A stretch of 7,860 nt of DNA from Bryobacterales bacterium (GTDB lineage: Bacteria > Acidobacteriota > Terriglobia > Bryobacterales > Bryobacteraceae). Where the stretch lies: contig JAEUQE010000320.1 of the NCBI GenBank assembly GCA_016789785.1, positions 1 to 7,860 on the forward strand. Direction: 5' to 3'. Shown one piece after another: positions 1 through 4,964 of this stretch. Within the stretch, counting starts at the first letter, position 1; every line of letters starts with the position of its first letter. Below the pieces are notes generated by a model that was given only the letters and a program-made list of their open reading frames with translations, did no database searches and had not been told where the DNA came from. The translations under genes and the position numbers were made by a program.

Positions 1-50
1 AGGAGATCGACGAAGCCATCGAGCGGATCAATACACACCTGAACTCGTAG
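1..50 (+). CDS. 3' end of an unidentified gene (last 15 codons)
   Basis: The frame starting at base 3 is open from the window edge to a TAG at 48-50 and ends EIDEAIERINTHLNS. The amphipathic, acidic helix-like tail resembles the C-terminus of PLP-dependent class V aminotransferases and cysteine desulfurases, which often finish with a T-E-E-E-I-D-x-A-I-E-type helix, but 15 residues are not enough to assign a family. It lies 40 bases upstream of the HisN-like gene in the same orientation. It could also be a chance open frame. Confidence 0.45.
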   Translation, partial: EIDEAIERINTHLNS

Positions 51-77
51 ACGATGCTTCGGCGACAGGTCCCTCGC

Positions 78-83
78 TACAAT
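78..83 (+). promoter_or_regulatory. -10-like TACAAT upstream of the HisN-like gene
   Basis: TACAAT matches the sigma-70 -10 consensus at five of six positions. Its last base lies 7 bases before the ATG at 91, so transcription would begin at or next to the A of the start codon. No good -35 is visible 16-18 bases upstream. A GAAGGG (85-90) directly abuts the ATG and is too close to act as a normal Shine-Dalgarno. This fits a leaderless mRNA, but it is a prediction from spacing only. Confidence 0.4.
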
Positions 84-90
84 TGAAGGG

Positions 91-855
91 ATGGCTTTTG
101 AACGTGAACTGGAGGTCGCGCGGCAGGCTGCGAAGCGCGCTGGAGAACTCGCGCTTTTCTATTTGCAGCAGGGCGTGACCGCCGAGTGTAAATCAGACGA
201 GTCGCCCGTCACCATTGCCGACCGTGAAGCAGAGAAGCTGATTGCCGGCATACTCACTGAGGCGTTTCCTGATGACGGATTGATGGGAGAAGAAGGTGCC
301 GGGCGTCCAGCCACCAGCGGCCGCCAGTGGATCATCGATCCGATCGACGGCACTCGCGACTTTTCCCGCGGCAGCACATTATGGTCCGTTCTCATCGGAC
401 TGGAAGCGCATGGGGAAGTGATCGCCGGCGTGGCGAACATTCCCATGTGGCATCAGGAATACTATGCGACTCGTGGCGGCGGCGCGTTCTGCAACGGGCG
501 CCGTTTGCAGGTTTCCGGCATCACCGATCCCGGGCAGTCCGTGCTCTTCTTCAATGGCCTGCGGGAAGCGCATCGCCGTGACTTCGCACCGCGGTTGGTC
601 GACTTCATGGGCAGATTCTGGGCAGTCCGCAGCATGAGCGGCGCGCCGGACGCGATGCTGGTCGCCGGCGGACATGGCGAAGTGTGGGTGGAACCCGCCG
701 CGAAACCCTGGGACCTTGCGCCGATTCAGGTCATCGTGGAAGAAGCGGGTGGAAAATTCTTCAATTTTGAAGGCGGACGCAGCATCCATGCGGGCAACTG
801 CGTCGTCTGTACTCCAGGTCTTGAAGAGGAGGTTCGGCGATTCCTGCGCGGTTAG
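91..855 (+). CDS. Inositol monophosphatase superfamily phosphatase, HisN-like
   Basis: The 254-residue protein is full length for the Mg2+-dependent, Li+-sensitive inositol monophosphatase superfamily. The metal and phosphate site is complete: GEE at residues 66-68, DPIDGT at 83-88 and the C-terminal WD at 207-208, followed by a glycine-rich EEAGG helix start. The N-terminal DESPVTIADREAE stretch and R-D-F after DPIDGT resemble HisN-type histidinol-phosphate phosphatases more than SuhB or CysQ, so the likely reaction is dephosphorylation of L-histidinol phosphate. A general inositol or sugar phosphate monophosphatase is the main alternative. There is no signal peptide, so it should be cytosolic. 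Its last 16 bases overlap the best start of the next gene, so the two probably form an operon. No his genes lie nearby, so the substrate is inferred from motifs only. Confidence 0.88.
   Translation: MAFERELEVARQAAKRAGELALFYLQQGVTAECKSDESPVTIADREAEKLIAGILTEAFPDDGLMGEEGAGRPATSGRQWIIDPIDGTRDFSRGSTLWSVLIGLEAHGEVIAGVANIPMWHQEYYATRGGGAFCNGRRLQVSGITDPGQSVLFFNGLREAHRRDFAPRLVDFMGRFWAVRSMSGAPDAMLVAGGHGEVWVEPAAKPWDLAPIQVIVEEAGGKFFNFEGGRSIHAGNCVVCTPGLEEEVRRFLRG
827..832 (+). promoter_or_regulatory. Strong Shine-Dalgarno AGGAGG for the PQANG-repeat gene
   Basis: AGGAGG sits inside the last codons of the HisN-like gene (within Glu-Glu-Glu-Val). It lies 7 bases before an ATT codon at 840-842, which is in frame with the downstream gene. 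It is the best ribosome binding site available to that gene and argues for initiation at 840 with translational coupling. A purine run is also expected from consecutive Glu codons, so the match may be coincidental. Confidence 0.5.
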
Positions 856-1604
856 CCGTCTGGTTGTTGCTGGTCACGATTGCGGGTGCGGAGACGGCAC
901 CGGAGAGTGGCAGTGTGCCGCAAGGCAATTTGCCACAAGCCAATGGGCCACAAGCCAATGGGCCACAAGCCAATGGGCCGCAAGGCGTCGAATGGATGCC
1001 GTTGCTCCAGCAGTCCGCTCTGTTCCTCGGCATTCAACATGGAATGCGAGTCGCCACGCAACAGGGCACACGCGACGCACTCAAGGGGCCCTACTTCCGT
1101 GACTGGTTCACGTCCGTAGGCGGTTTGGGCGGATGGGACGACGGCGACGGTCCCCTCGCGAACTACGTTGGCCACAGCCTGCAAGGCGCAGTGTCGGGTT
1201 ACCTCTGGATTCAGAACGATTCGTTCAGCCGGCGCCAGCAGTTCGGACTCACCCGTGGGTACATTCGCAGCCGTCTGCGCGCGTTCGCCTGGAACACGGC
1301 CTACAGCACGCAATACGAGATCGGTCCGGTGAGCGATGCGGCAATCGGCAATGTCGGGCTGCGGCCGGAGACGAAGGGCATGGTCGACCTGGTGATCACT
1401 CCGACCGTCGGCACGGCGTGGCTACTGACCGAAGATGCGCTGGACCGCCATTTCATCCTGTGGGTGGAGCGGCGCACGGACAATCGCTGGGTCAAGATGA
1501 TGACGCGCAGTTGGTTGAATCCGGGCCGATCCATGGCCAATATGTTGCGATTCCGTGTGCCTTGGCACCGCGATACGCGAGGTGGGATTCTCGAACGCCC
1601 ATAG
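840..1604 (+). CDS. Exported conserved hypothetical protein with PQANG repeats
   Basis: I do not assign a function. The frame is open from 825 to the TAG at 1602-1604 and has no ATG before 996. Starting at ATT 840 gives 254 residues and a classical signal peptide: Arg at 4, hydrophobic core about 5-16, and a G-A cleavage site near 17. TTG at 864 would leave a hydrophobic stub without a basic n-region and without a Shine-Dalgarno. Residues 27-49 are a PQANG-type pentapeptide repeat. The rest has a G-G-W-D-D-G-D motif, then N-Y-V-G-H-S-L-Q-G-A, an R-L-R-A-F-A-W-N-T-A-Y-S segment and a late L-N-P-G-R-S-x-A-N-M. From memory, this pattern resembles a family of uncharacterised acidobacterial exported proteins and loosely DUF3943 (the N-x-x-G-H-P-x-x-G-A motif). 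It may be envelope-associated. It is probably cotranscribed with the HisN-like gene. Confidence 0.78.
   Translation: MPARLAVWLLLVTIAGAETAPESGSVPQGNLPQANGPQANGPQANGPQGVEWMPLLQQSALFLGIQHGMRVATQQGTRDALKGPYFRDWFTSVGGLGGWDDGDGPLANYVGHSLQGAVSGYLWIQNDSFSRRQQFGLTRGYIRSRLRAFAWNTAYSTQYEIGPVSDAAIGNVGLRPETKGMVDLVITPTVGTAWLLTEDALDRHFILWVERRTDNRWVKMMTRSWLNPGRSMANMLRFRVPWHRDTRGGILERP
918..986 (+). repeat. 15-bp tandem repeat encoding PQANG units
   Basis: Three perfect head-to-tail copies of CCACAAGCCAATGGG occupy 933-947, 948-962 and 963-977. A diverged copy precedes them (918-932, encoding PQGNL) and a 9-base partial copy follows (978-986). The unit is five codons, so copy-number changes keep the frame. 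The product is a Pro/Gln/Asn/Gly linker just after the signal peptide. Identical DNA in the three central units suggests recent expansion by slippage or unequal exchange. Confidence 0.95.
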
Positions 1605-1634
1605 TGGAGCGCACTCATCGTCCGCCCACGCCGT

Positions 1635-1655
1635 TCTCCTTGACAGATTAGGAGA
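1635..1655. promoter_or_regulatory. Putative PadR operator 1 (21-bp dyad over the -35)
   Basis: The 21-bp site has TCTCCT at its left end and AGGAGA at its right end, which are reverse complements of each other, with 9 bases between. It covers the -35 box of the padR promoter. A second dyad with the same arms and length starts 31 bases later. PadR regulators commonly bind dyads in their own promoters, so autorepression is the simple reading. Binding is inferred. Confidence 0.55.
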
Positions 1656-1668
1656 GCCTCGCTACACT
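1640..1668 (+). promoter_or_regulatory. Sigma-70-type promoter of padR
   Basis: TTGACA at 1640-1645, a perfect -35, is followed after exactly 17 bases by TACACT at 1663-1668, a -10 with five of six matches. Transcription should start near 1675, giving a leader of about 17 bases before the ATG at 1692 that contains the AGGAGA ribosome binding site at 1681-1686. This is the strongest promoter in the window and the only one with a clear -35. Confidence 0.8.
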
Positions 1669-1686
1669 CCTATTGAGTTTAGGAGA
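1666..1686. promoter_or_regulatory. Putative PadR operator 2 (21-bp dyad from the -10 to the ribosome binding site)
   Basis: The site has CTCCTA (1667-1672) and TAGGAG (1680-1685) as perfect inverted arms around 7 bases. It overlaps the end of the -10, the predicted transcription start and the padR Shine-Dalgarno. Its right half is part of an 11-bp direct repeat, TTAGGAGAGCC, found at 1648-1658 and 1679-1689. The 31-bp offset is close to three helical turns, placing both sites on the same DNA face. In RNA the arms could also pair and hide the ribosome binding site. Confidence 0.55.
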
Positions 1687-1691
1687 GCCCG

Positions 1692-2033
1692 ATGTCATCG
1701 CCCGCCCAAATCCTGCCCGGCACTCTGGACCTGCTGATTCTGAAAGCGGTGTCACTTGGTTCCGAACATGGCTATGGAATCCTCTTGCGCATCGGACAGA
1801 TCTCGGGCGGCGCGCTTGCCATTGAACAGGGGGCGCTGTATCCCGCGCTCTACCGGTTGGAGCAGCAAGGCCTGCTCGACAGCGAATGGGGCGTGTCCGA
1901 GAACAACCGCCGTGCCAAGTTCTACAAGCTCACCGCGGATGGCCGCAAGCGTCTCAAGTTGGAGACTGCCGGCTGGGTCAAACTCGCCGAAGCGATGTCG
2001 TTGGCGTTGAAGTCGACTGCGGAACAGATCTGA
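1692..2033 (+). CDS. PadR-family transcriptional regulator
   Basis: The 113-residue protein is a minimal PadR of the short subfamily: an N-terminal winged helix (about residues 5-85) and a single C-terminal dimerisation helix (about 88-113). Diagnostic segments are LPGTLDLLILKAV near the start, H-G-Y-G-I for the second helix, E-Q-G-A-L-Y-P-A-L-Y-R-L-E-Q-Q-G-L-L as the recognition helix, and the wing ending R-A-K-F-Y-K-L-T-A-D-G. The ATG at 1692 has AGGAGA 5 bases upstream. Such proteins are usually ligand- or stress-responsive repressors that autoregulate. Short acidobacterial PadRs often sit beside large ABC-type permease genes; none is in this window, and the next gene is an alpha/beta hydrolase 66 bases downstream of the stop. 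The regulon beyond its own promoter is unknown. Confidence 0.92.
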   Translation: MSSPAQILPGTLDLLILKAVSLGSEHGYGILLRIGQISGGALAIEQGALYPALYRLEQQGLLDSEWGVSENNRRAKFYKLTADGRKRLKLETAGWVKLAEAMSLALKSTAEQI

Positions 2034-2082
2034 TCGCGAATCATGCGCTCCATCGACGCGATGCGTCCGGGGCGCTCCGTTG

Positions 2083-2088
2083 TACGAT
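2083..2088 (+). promoter_or_regulatory. -10-like TACGAT upstream of the alpha/beta hydrolase
   Basis: TACGAT is preceded directly by TG and ends 11 bases before the preferred ATG at 2100, predicting a leader of about 5 bases. No convincing -35 was seen. It supports the later of two possible start codons, because an ATG at 2043 would lie upstream of the promoter. Read-through from padR is also possible. Confidence 0.3.
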
Positions 2089-2099
2089 GGAAAACTCCG

Positions 2100-3020
2100 A
2101 TGCTTTCTCGTCTTCCACGCTGGCTCCGTACGTCGATCATTGTGCTCGCGGTGTTGCTGCTGGCCACCGTGGCTTTGGCGGGAGGTGGCTGGTTCTATCT
2201 CCACCCCAGCGTCCAGCGCACGGACGGCGTGATCTACGGCAAGCGCGGTGATCAGCCTCTCACACTGGATGTCCTGAAGCCGTCAAACGCCAATGGAATC
2301 GGCATCGCAGTTATGGTGAGTGGCCGCTGGAAGTCGAAGCGCCCAGGGGAAACTCAAGTCTCCATCACTGCGCCGTTGCTCCGCTCCGGCTACACCGTGT
2401 TCTACGTCTGCCACGTTTCTCAACCTTCGGCCACCGTGATGGAGATCATCGAAGACGTGCATCGCGGGATACGGTTCATCCGCCACCACGCCCGTGACTA
2501 CGGTATCGACCCCGCCCGCATCGGTGTGACTGGTGGCAGTGCCGGAGGGCATCTGAGTCTGATGCTCGCCACTCGTGGCGGCCCAGGTGCGCCCGATGCG
2601 GCCGACCCCGTCGACCGCGAGTCGAGCGCCGTCCAGGCCGTCGCGATCTTCTATCCGGTCACCGACCTGTTGAACCTCGGACCCTCCACCGAGAACCCAG
2701 GCGATGGCGGGCCGCCTATCAACTTCGTGCGCGCTTTCGGCCCGCACTCAAAGAACATGGCGGTCTGGAAAGTCATCGGGCGCGACTCCTCGCCGATCTA
2801 CTTCATCACCAAAGATCTGCCGCCCACGCTCATCTATCATGGCGACGCCGATACGCTCGTCCCGCTTGAACAGTCGCAGCGATTTCAGCAGGCTGCTGCT
2901 CAGCTCGGGCACGACGTCAAAATCGTCGTTCACGCGGGCGGCAAACACGGTTGGCCGACCATGCTTCTCGACGAGTTCCACTTCGTCCAGTGGTTCAACC
3001 GTCACCTGCGCGGCCTTTAG
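2100..3020 (+). CDS. Exported or membrane-anchored alpha/beta hydrolase (esterase type)
   Basis: Starting at ATG 2100 gives 306 residues. The N-terminus has basic residues (R4, R7, R10) and then one hydrophobic segment (about 12-32), a signal peptide or anchor that places the enzyme in the periplasm or on the membrane. An in-frame ATG at 2043 would add 19 polar residues before this signal, which is less likely. The catalytic triad is visible: nucleophile S147 in GGSAGGH (145-151), D251 in GDADTLVP (248-255) and H283 in G-G-K-H-G-W. The order and the R-x-I-R-H-H-A-R-D-Y-G-I-D-P-x-R-I-G segment before the elbow fit the BD-FAE/HSL-like esterase group. The usual His-Gly-Gly oxyanion strand motif is replaced by V-S-G-R-W (73-77). 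The substrate is probably a carboxylic ester such as an acylated sugar, but this is not shown by the sequence. It lies downstream of padR, possibly under its control. Confidence 0.87.
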   Translation: MLSRLPRWLRTSIIVLAVLLLATVALAGGGWFYLHPSVQRTDGVIYGKRGDQPLTLDVLKPSNANGIGIAVMVSGRWKSKRPGETQVSITAPLLRSGYTVFYVCHVSQPSATVMEIIEDVHRGIRFIRHHARDYGIDPARIGVTGGSAGGHLSLMLATRGGPGAPDAADPVDRESSAVQAVAIFYPVTDLLNLGPSTENPGDGGPPINFVRAFGPHSKNMAVWKVIGRDSSPIYFITKDLPPTLIYHGDADTLVPLEQSQRFQQAAAQLGHDVKIVVHAGGKHGWPTMLLDEFHFVQWFNRHLRGL

Positions 3021-3031
3021 CCACGCCCCGT

Positions 3032-3040
3032 TGATATACT
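3032..3040 (+). promoter_or_regulatory. Extended -10 promoter element for the PQQ dehydrogenase gene
   Basis: TGATATACT has the TGn extension followed by TATACT, five of six matches to the -10 consensus. It ends 13 bases before the ATG at 3054, so the leader would be about 7 bases, too short for a Shine-Dalgarno, and none is visible. No -35 is recognisable, as is common for extended -10 promoters. It lies in the 33-base gap after the hydrolase stop. Confidence 0.5.
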
Positions 3041-3053
3041 ATTCCGACAGCCT

Positions 3054-4895
3054 ATGAGGATGCTCCATCTCGTCTCATTGTGTGCCCTGACACCAGCCGC
3101 GTTGCTGCTGTTCGCGCAATCGGGAACTCCGCGCGTGCCGCAGTCGAAGGAAGAAGTCGCGCGTCCCGGTGGACGTCTGCCCGGCAATCCGAAGATCGCG
3201 CTGGTGAAGATCGCCGACGGCTTCTATGATCCGACGAACGTCGCCAACGCGGGCGATGGAAGCGGACGTCTCTTCGTCACGGAGCGCGTGGGCCGCGTGC
3301 GCCTCGTCAACAAAGACGGCTCCGTTCAGAAGGAGCCATTCCTCGACCTCACCAACATCAATCCGCTCGGCAGCGACGTGCAAACGGGCTTCGTTGAGCA
3401 GGGTCTCTACTCCATCGCTTTCCACCCGAGGTTCAGAGAAAACGGCTATTTCTACGTGCACTACGCGTCGCTCCCGTTCAATGGCGACGGCATGATCGTC
3501 CGCTTTCAAGTGGACAAGAGCAGCCCCAATGTGATGACGAAGGAGCAGACGCTCAAGACCGCGAAAGTGATCATGCGCATTGAGCAGCCCTACTACAATC
3601 ACAACGGCGGACAGATCGAGTTCGGCCCCGATGGCTACCTCTACATCGGTTCGGGTGATGGTGGATGGGAAGGCGATCCTTACGAGGCGGGACAGGACCT
3701 CGGCACGTTGCTTGGCAAGATCCTGCGGATCGACGTCAACACCGCGGACGATGACAAGGCCGCTTACAAAATCCCGGCCTCCAATCCACTCGCGCGCGCC
3801 AAGGATGAGCGCCTGATGTCGTTGTTCGGCGTCAGTGAAGACGACTTCTCGAAGATCAAGACGCGTTCGCGCCCCGAGATCTGGGCTTACGGCGTGCGCA
3901 ACCCCTATGAGTTTTCGTTCGATCTCAAGACGGGCGATCTCTACATTGCCGATGTTGGCCAGAACCATTGGGAGGAGATCCACTTCCAACCCGCATCCAG
4001 CAAAGGCGGCGAAAACTACGGTTGGAATCGCGTCAACGGTACGTGGTGTTTCCCCATGACCGGCCCCAACGACAAGTGCGGATGGGTGGGCGTGTATCCC
4101 GCCGCCGAGTACCCGCATGAGGTTCCGTTCCCCGGCGCACAGCCGCTCAAGGATGGCCACGGCTGTTCCATTGAAGGTCTCGGTGTTGCGAACTACGGCG
4201 GCATGAAGGGCGTCTATCTCGTCGGCGATTGGTGCAGTGGCCGCGTGTTCGGACTCGGTTGGGACAACGGCAAGTGGCAGCTTCAGGAAATGCTGCACAC
4301 CAATCTGCAGTTCACGGCCGGCGGCTATGACGAGCAGGGCAACGTCTACGCGGTCAACTGCAACTGCTTCTACACATCCGACAAGGGCGCGATGGGCAAT
4401 CCGCCCGGAGCCTTGTGGAAGGTGGTTCCCGCCAGCGAAGTCCCTCGCGGTGCCGAGACGGCGCGCACAGTATCCGAAATCAGCGCGGCGCCCGCCACAC
4501 CTGCCACGACAGGCGGCGCGGTTGCGTTTCTCCATGCACTCGACAACAAGCCGCTCGCTCTGAACATGATGCCCAGTGAGACCATCACGGAACAGGTTCG
4601 CGCATTTCACAAGACTGGGCAGAATCCTTACAACGGCAATCGCGCCGCCGTGGCCGCTGGCCGCAAAGTGTATTCGCAGTGGTGCGCGAGTTGCCACCTC
4701 GACAACGCGACCGGACGCATGGGCTCGAATCTCGTCGACTCGCAAGTCACCTATCCGCGCGTGAAGACCGATGTCGGCTCGTTCGAAGTAATCTACGGCG
4801 GCGGCAGCGGCGCAATGCAAGCCTTCGGAAACCGCATCAGCCAGGACGACATCCTGAAGGTGATGGCATTCGTCGATTCGCTCAAGAAGAAATAG
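3054..4895 (+). CDS. Exported PQQ-dependent sugar dehydrogenase fused to a C-terminal cytochrome c domain
   Basis: The 613-residue protein has a signal peptide (about 1-22, ending L-L-F-A-Q), then a six-bladed propeller of the soluble glucose/sorbosone dehydrogenase family (about 45-465), a Pro/Ala/Thr-rich linker (about 465-500) and a class I cytochrome c domain (about 525-613). Propeller signatures include NHNGGQIEFGPDGYLYIGSG with H183 as the likely catalytic base, E-I-W-A-Y-G-V-R-N-P-Y-E-F-S-F-D, and L-Y-I-A-D-V-G-Q-N-H-W-E-E-I. The haem site is C544-A-S-C547-H548, with M588 in G-S-G-A-M-Q-A-F as the likely sixth ligand. Several propeller cysteines (W-C-F-P, K-C-G-W, G-C-S, W-C-S-G, N-C-N-C) suggest disulfides and a periplasmic location. 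The expected role is oxidation of a sugar or alcohol by PQQ, with electrons passed through the fused cytochrome to a respiratory carrier. The true substrate is unknown. No PQQ synthesis genes are nearby. Confidence 0.9.
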   Translation: MRMLHLVSLCALTPAALLLFAQSGTPRVPQSKEEVARPGGRLPGNPKIALVKIADGFYDPTNVANAGDGSGRLFVTERVGRVRLVNKDGSVQKEPFLDLTNINPLGSDVQTGFVEQGLYSIAFHPRFRENGYFYVHYASLPFNGDGMIVRFQVDKSSPNVMTKEQTLKTAKVIMRIEQPYYNHNGGQIEFGPDGYLYIGSGDGGWEGDPYEAGQDLGTLLGKILRIDVNTADDDKAAYKIPASNPLARAKDERLMSLFGVSEDDFSKIKTRSRPEIWAYGVRNPYEFSFDLKTGDLYIADVGQNHWEEIHFQPASSKGGENYGWNRVNGTWCFPMTGPNDKCGWVGVYPAAEYPHEVPFPGAQPLKDGHGCSIEGLGVANYGGMKGVYLVGDWCSGRVFGLGWDNGKWQLQEMLHTNLQFTAGGYDEQGNVYAVNCNCFYTSDKGAMGNPPGALWKVVPASEVPRGAETARTVSEISAAPATPATTGGAVAFLHALDNKPLALNMMPSETITEQVRAFHKTGQNPYNGNRAAVAAGRKVYSQWCASCHLDNATGRMGSNLVDSQVTYPRVKTDVGSFEVIYGGGSGAMQAFGNRISQDDILKVMAFVDSLKKK

Positions 4896-4943
4896 CCATC
4901 CATTCGCAACCCGATCGATACGCATGCCGGCCACGGTCTGCAT

Positions 4944-4949
4944 TAGACT
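4944..4949 (+). promoter_or_regulatory. -10-like TAGACT upstream of the propeller/phosphoesterase gene
   Basis: TAGACT in the 69-base gap ends 15 bases before the ATG at 4965, predicting a leader of about 8-9 bases. There is no Shine-Dalgarno between it and the ATG and no clear -35. On its own this is weak; it gains weight because the other non-Shine-Dalgarno genes here show the same arrangement. Confidence 0.3.
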
Positions 4950-4964
4950 GAACACACATCCGTC

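Noticed and set aside
85..90. GAAGGG as the ribosome binding site of the HisN-like gene
   Set aside because: It directly touches the ATG at 91 with no spacer, so it cannot pair with 16S rRNA in the usual geometry.
918..986. CRISPR-like or operator-like short repeat array
   Set aside because: The units are contiguous with no spacers and lie in frame inside a coding region, so they are a coding tandem repeat.
852..1313. - strand open frame with GPLACGPLACG-type repeats
   Set aside because: The repeats are just the antisense reading of the 15-bp tandem repeat, which is open in several frames. There is no ribosome binding site or family similarity, and the + strand frame has a signal peptide and a recognisable conserved domain.
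2043..2099. Upstream ATG (2043) as the start of the alpha/beta hydrolase
   Set aside because: It adds 19 mostly polar residues ahead of a clear signal/anchor, has no Shine-Dalgarno, and lies upstream of the -10-like TACGAT at 2083. ATG 2100 gives a normal basic-then-hydrophobic N-terminus.
4896..4964. Intrinsic terminator after the PQQ dehydrogenase gene
   Set aside because: The gap holds only short palindromes such as CGATCGAT-like and GCCGGC-like stretches, without a stable stem followed by a T run. The gaps at 1605-1634, 2034-2082 and 3021-3031 are likewise without a convincing terminator.
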